Shown here: one piece after another, positions 1-10,840 of the stretch | Position numbering within the stretch: the stretch's first letter is position 1 | Layout: each line of letters starts with the position of its first letter | DNA from: Isoetes taiwanensis | Taxonomy: Eukaryota; Streptophyta; Lycopodiopsida; Isoetales; Isoetaceae | Direction of reading: 5' to 3' | Length of the DNA stretch: 64,000 bases | NCBI GenBank assembly: GCA_021234155.1 | Contig: JAJEKV010000003.1 | Coordinates: forward strand, 34,081,166 to 34,145,165 | Program-made: the position numbers and the translations under genes | The notes under the pieces: generated by a model | Database searches by the model: none | The model's input: the letters and a program-made list of their open reading frames with translations, nothing else | What the model was told of the DNA's origin: nothing

Positions 1-718
1 TCATAAATTCGTAATTAATGCATTGTACGAAAATAAATTCTGATTTTTGCCACCGATTCCTAATTCATCTCCAAAGACACAGCCCCCAATTTTTGGAATT
101 TTTGGAGAAGGTCTAGGTCAAAGGGTTAGTATTAGAACGGTCGGAACAGCCCGTTTCGGGGCAACCAAGCTGCACCCTCCCCCAAGTCAAACGAGGCCGG
201 GACCTTGCGGGATCCCTCACAAGAGGGGGAGAGTCCGGACCCCGTGAGGCGGATCCAAAAGTTCCCGAGGCAGCCCTTTCGGGCGCACTCCCCGGGGGCC
301 GCGACGCTTAATGACCACCCTCCCGCAGCCTAGTTCCCCTATCCGACCGTTGATCCTCCGCTCAGGGGCCCCTCTTCTAGAAGGCCTCGGGACTCGCTCT
401 AAAATAAGCCTAGGGACAAACTTTAATGAGCATCACATTTAAAAAACGCGTCAAAAAAATATATATAAAGTCCATAACGCCGCTATAACAAAATACGCCG
501 CGAGACGTCGCAGATCGCGGCGCCACGTCGCATCTGGCGCTCTGTAATTTTTTTTTAAAAGCAAGGCGGCTCCCCGCTCCTTTTCTTTTTTCGCTTCCTC
601 TTCGAGCTTTTTGGGCTTATCTCTGGGCGCTACTACCCTCGACACCACGCAAGCAACTATTCTAAGGTTAGTACATCATATTTTTTAGATTGAATAGGTT
701 TTTTGGATTGAAAGGTGC
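1..718. other. Unassigned GC-rich flank
   Basis: No convincing gene. Bases 180-320 are GC-rich with many CCC/GGG words. Bases 480-535 carry a cluster of CGCCGCG and GACGTCGC words resembling the block at 16306-16660. ORFs here are short and low-complexity. Confidence 0.4.
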
Positions 719-1039
719 ATGCCTAACCTAGGTTTTTTGTGTTCTTCATTTTTCTTCTTCTCTTATTTCTTCTCATTTCTTCTCTTCTATTCTTTCCCCT
801 TCCTTTCTTCTTCCCTTCTCTACTTTCCTTCTCTTCTTTCCTTCTCTTCTTCTCTCTTCTTCTTCTTCTCTTCTTCTCTCATTTCTTCTCATTTCTTCTC
901 TCCTTCTCTCATTTCTCTTCGTTTTTCTCTTCTTTTCTTCTCTTCTTTTCCCTTCTCTTCTTTCTTCTTCCCTTCTTCTCTCATTTCTTCTCATTTCTTC
1001 TCTTCTTCTCTCATTTCTCTTCATATTTCGTTTCCTTCC
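719..1039 (+). repeat. Polypyrimidine (CT-rich) tract, left half
   Basis: Almost uninterrupted C/T on the plus strand with TTCTTCTC and TTCTCATTTC words. It ends exactly at the LTR element and resumes at 14106, so it was one continuous tract before the insertion. The long Ser/Phe/Leu or Arg/Glu ORFs in it are compositional. Confidence 0.85.
1035..1039. repeat. Target-site duplication CTTCC (left)
   Basis: CTTCC lies immediately before the left LTR and again immediately after the right LTR at 14106-14110. A 5-bp duplication is usual for Ty3/gypsy integration. Both copies lie in CT-rich DNA, so chance identity is less improbable than elsewhere. Confidence 0.75.
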
Positions 1040-2677
1040 TGTGGACGCCCTCCTCCCTAAACATACGGTGGCGCCCTACCTTTCTCGGCAGAAATCCCCG
1101 TCCTTTCATCAACCGCCGCAGCCCCCTCCGCCTATCCCTTTCTGGAATCCTCCGTAGTCGAAGGGGACACGAAGGTGTCTTGGCGCCTTCCCTATGGGCT
1201 CCTATCACAAATGAAGCATAACATGTCGAAACTAGCAATACAATACAATATGCTACCTCGAGGGTAGCTCAATCGCATATCCATAGATGCAAAGAACATA
1301 ATCATATGCCATAAAACATGAGAGATCCTACCCGCGGCTCAGACGCGAAAGGAAGTCGACCGACCGGATAGGCCTCAAGATAGAGCGTACCGAATCATAA
1401 CAATGGCCCGGGGGTGGCATAAGACAATGGCTAGGGTTGACCACTCCATCCGCCCCTCCCATGTGCATACTTTGCGTGATGGGCTAGATCAAGCTGTGGC
1501 ATGACTCTAACCTTCCTGATACACAATCCCATGGCATCACCCATCGGGACTACTCCAGTTGCATCTCCCCGGTCCGTCCGAGGTAGGAAGGGTTGCATCT
1601 CCCCTTCCCGAGGTCTAGAGGCTCCACAGGCGGCTAGAGAATCGTGGGCGACACGATTCATACCCGATCAACCCCTCAAACAAGAGCCAAGCTGACACTT
1701 GCAACTCTTGAGAGAGGCAGGCTTACACCATTGCCCCTGTGAGGTGTTTCCACCCATGCTCGGCCCACACGGTGACCGACCATAAGCCTAGCCCACTGTG
1801 GGATCCCCCTTCCCCCCACTTTCGCAGGGATCCACCCTCCATCTTGCCTCTAGCCCCGTTGTGTGGTGCTGAGTCACAACATAGCTTCCATAGCCTCTAA
1901 GGGGTTCCTATGCACAAAGCCAACTAATAGGAACTAAAGGGAGCTACACTAGAGCATACTACATATGGCCCTAGGTCTCTACCCCCTTCCCAACACAAGA
2001 GGAACAACATGATCAACCATCATCACATAAACATCATGAACAATATCATATGAACATCTTAACCTAATCATACATATCTAACTATCGCTAGGGTTCCTTG
2101 ATTAGGTTCAAGATGTTCAACAATGGATCTAGGGTGGCTCTACTCTAGACACAAAATACTAACCCACCTGGAACGCTAACTTCCAGGTGAACTAACATAA
2201 ACTCTACTCAACCTACCTCCTCCTCCCGCTTCCTCCCATCCCCTCGGGCGCCTCCATGCTCCTTGACGAGGTTCAAGACTTGCTCCCTCAACGATCATAC
2301 GCACCTTCCGTGGGCTCGCCGCCCAGTGCTAGACTATGATTGAATCTGCTCGAAAACGGGGTTTCGGGGCACGTGGGATGAGAGCTCAAGTGCTAGGTCA
2401 GGAAAAAAGGTCTAGGGTTAGGGTTAGAGCTCATATAGGCGTGGGTCCACGTGGGATGCCATGTGGCACCACTAAGATGAGGCCGTGTGGCTGTTGCCCA
2501 ATAGGATAAGGCCATGTGGAAATGGGCCTTATCCTAAGGTTATCTAAGTTAAACAATTAACTTAGATGTGCACCCCTTGCCACTTATCCAAGGCATACAA
2601 GGCTACCTAGGTAGACTTGTATGGTGACGGGTCCAGGAATATACGTTATTTAGGGCGATATTCCCTTGAACGCCATA
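1040..2677 (-). repeat. 3' LTR of the retrotransposon (left copy)
   Basis: 1638-bp repeat matching 12482-14105. It starts TGTGGACGCC and ends GAACGCCATA, slightly altered from the cleaner TGTGACG/CGTCACA ends of the other copy. Long stretches are identical, such as the block around 2500-2620. Differences cluster as short replaced words. Confidence 0.9.
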
Positions 2678-2678
2678 T

Positions 2679-2691
2679 TCTCCCCCTTAGG
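2679..2691 (-). promoter_or_regulatory. Polypurine tract (PPT)
   Basis: On the minus strand CCTAAGGGGGAGAA lies directly before the 3' LTR, the expected position and composition of the plus-strand DNA primer. Confidence 0.7.
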
Positions 2692-3500
2692 ACAATGTCG
2701 CCTCAAAGATTTGTGCTAAGGTGACGAGCCTATCTATCCTGCAAAACAACATAAGATCATACACACAAGTTTAATTTAAACGATCAACTTCCTATTAAAG
2801 TTAAATGTCAAAATTTAGGCTATATTTGTACTTATACAAAATTATATAGCCTTAACGAGGTTATTTCTTACAATAATTCAAAATATTATTATAAGAGTTA
2901 TTAGGGTTCATAATCTAAATTATGGTTCCCTTATCTTCTCGTAATGCGCCCCACCTCGAAGCTCCTTCTCACTAACCTGCACATGGAGCACATTACGTTA
3001 GTTTAATTAATAAGTTTGTGGTTTTAGGGGACCACCCCCCTTACCATACCTTGCACTCGATCATGGCCCTTTCGGATTTGAGTTTAAGGACCATTTAAGA
3101 TGATCCCATCATCGCCCATGATCAAGTGCTACCTTGTACTCTTGCTACCCGCGTGTCGAAAATTTAGTGCATCATGCCCCAAGGGTTTTAAGCTAGGGAA
3201 CGCCTCCGCGATCCCATCATCGCACATGATCACTTTGACCTTCACCATGACCCCCTATGGCCGGTGTGTAAACCCCACATCGTGGCATAGGGAGCATCCG
3301 GCCGATGTCCCATCATCGCAAGACTATGCCTTTCCTTCTCTCACCGCATGACCCTAGTGGTCATGCGCGCACCTCTTGGTGCATGTTGCCTAGGGAACGC
3401 CTTTAAAGGCTTATCCCATCATCGCCCACATGTTCCAAGATTCCGCATATGTATTCCACTAACTAGAATACATCCGCCCAGAGCTAGAGGCTAACTAAGA
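2692..3500. other. Retrotransposon 3' non-coding region
   Basis: Sequence between the chromodomain and the PPT. It contains repeated CCCATCATCGC words (about 3105, 3210, 3308, 3413), an irregular tandem repeat. No credible coding region. Confidence 0.5.
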
Positions 3501-3511
3501 AGCATACTAAG

Positions 3512-3906
3512 CTAACCTCCCCGGCGAAGTCCTGGTCGACCAAGTCGGAGACGACTCGCCTGGCCAAACTCCTTCATAAACTCGGGTATTGCTTCTCCAA
3601 GTCTTGCTTCAATACCCAAGTTGCGTCTTCCACGGGCAAGTGCTTCCACTTGACCAAATCTTTGGAGGAATTGAGACCTCCTAGTCTTCTTTGAATGACT
3701 TGTCAAGAAGTAACTTCGGGCACAATTTCAACTTGCTCCTCCGCCATTTCCAACAAAGTTGGAGTATCCAAGACCTCCTCGGGGTTAGATTGTGCCTTTT
3801 CAATAAACTTACGTGGAAAACCTTGTGAACTTTGAGATGGGCCTAAGATCCAACTTGTAGGCTTGGGAGCCCACTCTCTCCAAAAATCTTGAACGGACCA
3901 GCCCAC
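3512..3906 (-). pseudogene. Integrase C-terminal chromodomain (degraded)
   Basis: On the minus strand around 3595-3690 the frame reads LVKWKHLPVEDATW followed by an acidic segment. This is the core of a chromodomain (K-W-x-x-L-P-x-x-x-A-T-W). Upstream, 3703-3906 gives the linker typical after integrase (residues NPEEVLDTPTLLEM..). Stops and shifts break the frame near 3705. In chromoviruses this domain contacts chromatin, often methylated histone H3, and steers integration; that role is inferred from the family. Confidence 0.75.
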
Positions 3907-3949
3907 CTAGGGGCAAGCTTCTTGCAACTCCCAATCTGAAGCTTAGCTT

Positions 3950-4790
3950 GCTTGACCTTGATCTTCAACCACACGCTTATCGCCTACCTTGAACTCTCTT
4001 ACGGTCCTTCCGTGGCTTGCTCTGGCTACACTTTTCTCACTCTTGCTGCCGCTAGGAGGTAACCCCTCACTTCTTCCACCAACTAATGTGATATCTCCTA
4101 GCATCTGGGGGACACTTCAACCTTGACACGGATTGTGCCAAGTGTCCCGGTTAAGCTAATCGGTACCCGTAATTTACCATGAAAGGAGACATCCGAGATG
4201 ACTCTGCTTTGGCACTATTGTAGGCGAATTCCACCAAGTGGATATACTCATCCCACTTGGGACCGCTTATTCCACACAAAGCTTCTAAGCATATCTTCAA
4301 TGATTCGATTCGCCCTCTCCGCTGACGACCATCCGCTTGGGGATGATATGCCGTGCTCATGGAGAGCTTCGTCCCTAATGGTGCTGAAGAGGTCCCGCCA
4401 AAAAGCACTCATAAACTTGGAATCTCTATCCCATATTATCTCCCGAGGCATGCCATGGAGTCTAAAAATCTCCTTCACAAATAGCTTGGCAAGATCTAAT
4501 CTTTGTGTTGGTAGTTCTACAAGGCACAAAATGTGCCATCTTAGATAATTTGTCTACTACGACCATCAATGCATCCTTGCCTCAAGAGTCTTGGGAAGTC
4601 CCGTGATAAAATCCATGCTTACCACTTCCCACTTTGCATTCGCAATCGCTAGAGGTTCCAAGGCTCCTCGAATTAAGCTGCTCCGCTTTGGTTTGTTTCG
4701 ACATAACCGGCACTCACGAATATATCTTGCTATCCGCTTCATTCCCTACCGTATAGCTACTTGAATCTTGAAGTAAGTCTTCATAAAACC
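3950..4790 (-). pseudogene. Integrase core (rve), frameshifted
   Basis: Minus-strand frames give, in order, YIRECRLCRNKPK (end of the HHCC zinc region), VSMDFITGLPK (first catalytic Asp), FRLHGMPREII with DRDSKFMSAFW (second Asp), STAYHPQADG, and RIIEDMLRSFVWN (catalytic Glu region). These are standard Ty3/gypsy integrase signatures in the right order. The frame changes several times (around 4410 and 4530) and contains stops, so no active protein could be made from this copy. Confidence 0.88.
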
Positions 4791-4843
4791 CGCATGCCCT
4801 CGCTATTGGGCTGTTGTTGTTTTGTCATGGAGAATTAGCTTCC

Positions 4844-5600
4844 TTACCCCCGATGATTCGGCACACACAACTTATGCTTATGATACAACAAGTTGTCTTC
4901 CTTCTTATAATGCTTGAAGGCTTCTCGTTCCTTATCTGTTCTAGCCTCTCTAGAAAGGCTCTCCCATACCTCCTTGAAATCACCATCTGGATGGTAATGT
5001 CTCCTCAATTTTCTTGCCATACCCACTCGAAGAGTTGATATAGCATTACAATGAATTCTGGTCTCAAGAGGTCTTCTAGAAAGAGCATCGGCACCACATT
5101 CAACTTACCCGCTTATAAGCAATCTCAAAGTCATACTCTTCTAGGAATTCCATCCACCTCCTTTGCCTTAGATTCGTGGAGTGGTTGGGTAAAGATGTAT
5201 TGAGGCTCGTGGTCGGATCTAACTCAAACTTCCTCCCAAGCAAATAATGCCTCCAAATACTGAAGAGCCCCGACAATAGCTAGAAGTTCCCGATCATGGG
5301 TTGGATAGCGCCGCCGGTGTCGCTCAACTTCTTGGAGTCATAAGCTATTACTCTTCCTTCTGCATAAGGACTCCACCTCATAAGCTATCTTACTTGCATC
5401 TGTTGCTACTATCTTGTCCTTGTCCGATCTCGCGTAACCAGCAATCGTGCCGCTTGTTAAGGCCTCCTTAAGCTTTTCAAATGAAGCTTGAACATTTTCT
5501 AACCAATGTGTTCTCCAATCTTTCACCTTAACACTCTTAGTGAGGTCCGGCAAGGGGACGCCCACTTAGCTAAGTCCTTCACGAACTTTCAGAATAACCC
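4844..5600 (-). pseudogene. RNase H and RH-IN linker (degraded)
   Basis: 5338-5565 reads NVQASFEKLKEALTSG followed by KIVATDASKIAYE, the start of Ty3/gypsy RNase H with the catalytic Asp of the TDAS motif. 4844-5026 reads RKLRRHYHPDGDFKEVWESL and KKEDNLLYHKHKLCVP, matching the linker just before the integrase zinc finger. Several frame breaks lie between the pieces. Confidence 0.75.
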
Positions 5601-6270
5601 CGCTGCACCAAGAAAGCTTCTTACTCCGCCACATTCTTTGAGCTGGCCAATCTACTATCGCTTCGATCTTTTTAGGGTCGGTGGAGATTCCTTCCACCGA
5701 TATGACATGGCCCAAGTACTCCACTCTTTCAAAGAGCAAAGTGGCATTTGGAGAGCTTTCCATACAAACGATGCCGCCAACTTTTCTAACACCTCTTCTC
5801 AAATGCCGACTATGATCTTCAATGGACTTGTCAGAGACTAGAATGTCGTCAAGAAGACAATGACAAACTCATCTAGAAAATCCCGAAGACGCCGCTCATG
5901 AGGCGATAAAAGTTGCCGGAGCGCTCGACAATCCAAAGGGCATTATCAGAACTCAAAGTGACCATACCGCTCAATGCACGGTCTTATGGATATCCTCTTT
6001 CTTTTATTCTTATTTGGTGGTACCCTCGACCTCAAATCAATCTTAGAGAATACCTTTGCTCCTTGAGCTGGTCCATTAAATCATCTGCCTCTTGGCAATG
6101 CATACTTGTTCTTTATCGCCTCGCTTTGTTGAGCTGGCGATAGTCTATGCACATTCTTAAACCGCCATCTTTCTTCTTCACGAAGAGTATGGGTGCTCCA
6201 AAAGGAGACACACTTGCTCTAATAAAACCAAGCTCGAAAGCAATTCCCTAAGCCGCTTGAGCTCAATCAA
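5566..6270 (-). pseudogene. Reverse transcriptase (degraded)
   Basis: The minus strand shows MPFGLSSAPATF at about 5905-5950, the catalytic FLDDILVSDKSIEDH motif at about 5825-5856 (the two Asp codons at 5845-5850), and VEYLGHVISVEGISTDPKK near 5660-5720. These are Ty3/gypsy RT blocks in the right order. Frameshifts separate them. The LDD instead of YDD catalytic box occurs in this clade. Confidence 0.88.
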
Positions 6271-6281
6271 TTCCGGGGTGC

Positions 6282-6930
6282 TCATCCCGTATGGTGCCTT
6301 GTTGGTAGGCTTAGCATCCGTGCCAATGTGATCTCACACTCCACACCCCTATAAGGTGGTAGCTGCCGGATTTCATCCGAAATACATCCTTGAATTCGTA
6401 AATAAGCCTTGCTACCGGCTTGGGCAATCGCTTCCCCTTTTTGATCGCCTTCCATCCCGCTATTGGGCTCAATTGCCTCCAATCTCAAAATGTAATCCAC
6501 CTTATTTCTTTCTATACTTTTCCTTAGCCGCTTCAAAGAAATACACCGCATAGAAGAAGCCGCTTTCTTACCTCTCACTATGAATTTGGTGTCAGTCTGC
6601 GTCATGGCTTTGACTTCATTGCGGTCGCAATCGATCATGGCTTTCCGGGCTTTAGGAACTCCATTCCTACTATAAGGTCATACCTTCCAATCTCCATAAC
6701 CTCAGCCCCCATCGGGCCACTTACTTCCACTAAGGTCTATGTCGAATGTGATCCTCCTCCCTTTAGTGTGCCGAATGGCGCCGCTTGCCATAGCAACTGG
6801 TCTTGGCTTAGACTTCAATACCTTGTTCTTCATTAGGGCAGCCAGCCTAGGAGAGAGGCGAAGTTGCGAAGCACACCAGATCTATCAATACTAGATATGG
6901 ACTGCTATCTATGATCCCTCACCGCAATGA
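6282..6930 (-). pseudogene. Retroviral-type aspartic protease and spacer (degraded)
   Basis: Around 6640-6690 the minus strand reads RYDLIVGMEF and KARKAMIDCDRNEV, the C-terminal hallmark of Ty3/gypsy protease (GYDxIxGMdfL..AxIDcdr). Upstream a residual active-site strand reads YLVLID near 6880, with the GA of the catalytic D-S/T-G-A lost to a shift. The 118-residue open stretch at 6282-6638 is the protease-RT spacer. Confidence 0.65.
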
Positions 6931-7029
6931 CCGCTTGGATCGACTTTCAATGTCATCTCGACTCAATGTTTGCACATATGTGGCACTCACCATCTATGAA
7001 GTCCTCGGCCTCATGCCGGGTCGCCGCCT

Positions 7030-8340
7030 TCATCTCGCTTTCAGGTGAATCCCAATCCATAAGCTCGCCAAGGCCGCCCGCATGATGAATGGGCAATCAT
7101 GGGTTCGTGCCCGGCCGGAAGCACCCAAACAAAGCTTCTTCTCAATACATTCCCCGCTCTTCTTTCGGCCGCTGTCTAGAATACGCTTTAACATGCTGCC
7201 CCCTGATGCATTCTTCGCGCTTACGGTCCCCAAAAGTTCTTGCCCCGAAGCTCTTCCATGCCGGCCTCCTCACGTATGTAGCCGCTGTTGCTTACTCATT
7301 GTCGCCTTGGTACTGTCCCGCTGACTTTCCTTTGAAGGCCGATTGTCTCTCACCCGGCGCTGGCCGGAGCTTCTTCCAAACTTATGGCTTTATCCTCTTC
7401 CGCCATCGACTTGGGGTTGATTGCTCTGACTAGCCTTTTGATATTGTCGCTCAATCCTCAATGTAAGTTTCGACCGCTGTTTTTCCGGACACTCCAGAAC
7501 ATGGAGTCTAAGTCGCGATAAATTCCTCTCTCAGATACTTTGCAACCGACAATGTGCCCCGTTCAATCTATAGAACTCGCTGGATCACACCGCTAGTATG
7601 TGACTACATAATGTCTCAATACCTTGAAAGCTTTTGCCAAGGTCTTGAACCCCAAGAATCGCTCCTTTTGAGCTTGTTTGGACTTCGCATATAGCCTTTC
7701 CACCGATTCTAGCTGCGCCTATCAAGTTTGCCGTAGCAACCTTCCCTATATCCTTATCCTTCATGCCATAAGAGTTGCCGAACTCTTCCATCTCGCCAAG
7801 CCGCTTCGCCCCATACCGACCCGTCCTTCCCGAACCCACCCAACTTCCTAGTCTTCCACACATTGCTCATAGCACCGCTAACTTTCTTTTGATAATCATC
7901 TTCCTTCCTTGCCCTCGCTCTTACCTCGTGGAGGCCTGACTCACTTTTCTCGAGCTAGAACTGCCATGACCGGCCCAAGTGTCCGGCGAGCCGGAGCTAG
8001 GTGGTGTTGGACTCCTTCTGCTTCTCCTTTTCCTCTTCCCCGCCTCTCGACATTCCCTTGATTGTCCCGCCTCCCCGCCGTGGACCTTCCTCGATGCCTT
8101 GCCGAGGTAGTGGTGGAGGTGGTGGTGGAGCAGTGCATATTCTTGGGCATTCATCAATGGGGTGGCCCCAAAGGATCACCGATGCATCCGGTTCCTCATC
8201 CGGACGAGCCTTATGCTGATTGCTTCGAGCGCCATTTCGCCGTTGTTGTCATCCCGACACGCCCAAATAGGTTCCCCGGTACCCACCGTGATGTCGGGCC
8301 TTTGGAGAACCTGAGCCCGGTTCCTTGTCGCAAGGATTAA
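7030..8340 (-). pseudogene. Probable gag region
   Basis: This minus-strand region sits between the unknown ORF and the protease, where gag is expected. It has scattered open frames: 7585-7863 contains GMKDKDIGKVATANLIGAAR, and about 7960-8180 is proline- and charge-rich. I see no clean CCHC zinc knuckle; a decayed Cys-rich remnant may lie near 7480. Assignment rests mainly on position. Confidence 0.4.
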
Positions 8341-8535
8341 TCATCAATGCTTGTTATTTAAGTTACACTCTAATTGTTCTTGCTTAAAATTGAATTGTTG
8401 TTAGATACAAAAGAAATCATGTGAAAATTCCACTTTCAAGTCAAGATCATGGTAAGACATTCATTAGTATTTAGAAATACATTTCATGAATTACATGATA
8501 ATAGTGAAAAGAGAGTTACAATACACTTTAATTAA

Positions 8536-10071
8536 TTAACAAAACAAGTCTTCCACAACGATGTCGCTGAAGAAGTTCTTGATTTTCTTGAATCCCGTGC
8601 CCTTGCCCATGTTCTCCCAGATTCCGGCCGCCGCATCCTCCCTCCAACGCCTTTGCCACCGTGGTGCCGGAGTTCTCGTGCTGTTGCCGCCACCATCGAC
8701 AAGTGCGATCCCCAGGTGGCCCCCTTGGGTCGAGGGCATGAAGGGCTGCTGCATCTTTTGAAGAGAATCACATGGTCCATCCCCGGCCCATATCCCGGCG
8801 GGTGTCCAAAGCCCGAGAGTGCTATGAGGAGCGCCACGGATTCTTCACCCTTGGGCTGAACTCCTTGTGGAAGACTATCATCCGGCCCCTGGCTAAGGGC
8901 CTAAGATAGTACCCGAGTGATTTACCCCGGTGCGGCCCGCGGGTGGCCCGTGACTTTTCCTTTGAGCCGCTTCACAACACATCTATTATGTAAGATCTTC
9001 GTGGTCTCTCCACATAGTTGTTGGCGTTTCTCCAAATTGATGTCGCTAGATGATTCACGATGCCCTGGAGCGCACCGGGTCGGGCCGAGCTTGGGCCTCT
9101 TCCCCGGCTTGTACAACCCGCTTTGATTTCCTAAACTCTTCTTCCGATGATGGGTTCCTTCACAATAAACATGTACCTAATCAAGTTGATACGCTTTGAT
9201 GTCCGGCATAGTTTCCCCAAGATAGGAGTGTCGCCGGCTACCTCCCTCGCGGAATCTCTTTTGGTAGGAGTAGTCGATGAAGTCACTACCCCGCTCTTGT
9301 GCCATAAGGCTTAGAGCTCATCGATCCCGGTGCCCTCCTCTCCACAATAGGGAAGATTGAGGATATCGGTGTGAATATATACTCCTCGGGCCGTCGATGA
9401 TCAATTGCGGGTGAGGGCCGTGATACCCATTGGTGGCTCGAAATCCTGCCGCTTTAGTGCTTCCCTCGTTGTCGGCTAGACGCCTCTCCATCCTTCTTGC
9501 TTCCCTCATCTCCCAACTTGGGTTCTCTTCCTCCTCCTCTTCGTAATCCCGCCAATCGCAACATAGGTGCTTCGATGTGGAGGGTCAAATGGCACGCCAT
9601 TACACCGTAGTCTCGATCTCATGGATGCTAACTGGCTGCCTCGAGTGTCGAGAGGTGCCAAATCCAAAGGTTGAATTGACGGCTCCCCTGGTTGGTTGAT
9701 CACCTGCATCGCATGAATAAGGCTAAAGCTGCTTGGTTTGAGACATACCTATGCCTATGATGCTTACACGTCATGTAATCTGGCATGTTTCTGGTTCTAT
9801 CCCACAGCCTACTCTTGCTCCTGGATCCCCCACCTATGGCTTGAGCAAGAGAGTCTAGAGAAACCCATTTCCCTCCCCTAGGTGGCAAGCTAACTTCCGA
9901 GGGCAGAATGTGCTGATCATATTGGCAAATGATGTCAGTGTAGTAAGGAGTTCTGGTTAAGGTGGCATGAAGATCAAAGAGATGATCAAAGACATGAAAG
10001 GCTTGCTCAGCAGGGAATTCACGGATGTGATTGGAGTCATTGTACCATCTAACAAAGCTTGATGGCGCCAT
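8536..10071 (-). pseudogene. Unknown ORF of the retrotransposon
   Basis: The best part is a 123-residue open frame at 9700-10071 starting MAPSSFVRWYND, rich in His/Tyr/Asp. A possible intron (minus strand ATAG|GTATGTC to GATGCAG|GTG) would join it to the 9506-9709 frame. Further pieces continue to a stop at about 8536, where a frame ends NFFSDIVVEDLFC. It matches no family I recognise. It lies between the H3-like ORF and the gag-like region on the element's coding strand, so it could be an accessory ORF or an unusual gag N-terminus. Confidence 0.4.
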
Positions 10072-10840
10072 TGAGCAAAGATGGCTATGGAAAATGGTTG
10101 ATGGGAATGAGCAAAGTACTAGAAAATCGCCAAAGGGGCCGAGGAGCAGCCTGATGGGGAGAAAATGACAAATGAGGGCCCTTTTATAGACTAGGATACC
10201 TCTGCCTCAGGCACAAAGGTTCTTGGCTGGAGAAGATCTCAAATCTATGGCCATGGGTGTCCAAATGAACTACCATGAAGTGCAATTCTAAGCAAAGCAA
10301 AGCAAGAAACACTACATGACAGGTTGTTGATCAAATTTGGTCAATCAAGAATTTGGGCTTAAATCGGTGGCGCCGCTGAGAAATAGCTCACAGAGAGGTT
10401 TTTTCATGAGGCTTAATCTTCGGTCATTTCTATTCCTATGAAAGGTTTTTGGGAATTTAAACATCCTAACATAACTTTTCAGCATGCTTCTAACCTAACT
10501 AGCAACTTTTCCTACTTAATTTGGACACATATTAGTATCAAATGCCGAAATCGGGTAAATATGTCAAGAGAAATAGCTCAAGCAAATCAAGGGCATGAGA
10601 CAGGTTTTTCAAGATATGCTTAATCTTCCACATTTGGTAATTTTTTTTGACTAATTAAGCTAGGGTTTCTAACTAATTAATTTTTCTTTCAACATTCCAA
10701 TTATAATGGTTAAAACTAAGGTAAAAATTGAGCTATTCAAAACACATTTTTATACAAAATTGAAGTTACTTTTCAACAAAATTTTATATTTATAGGAGGA
10801 AAAACTTAACAAGTACATTAATTTACACAAAACTTCATCC

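Noticed and set aside
2405-2430. Telomere-like GGGTTAGGGTTAG
   Set aside because: Only two units, present in the LTR, and TTAGGG rather than the usual plant TTTAGGG.
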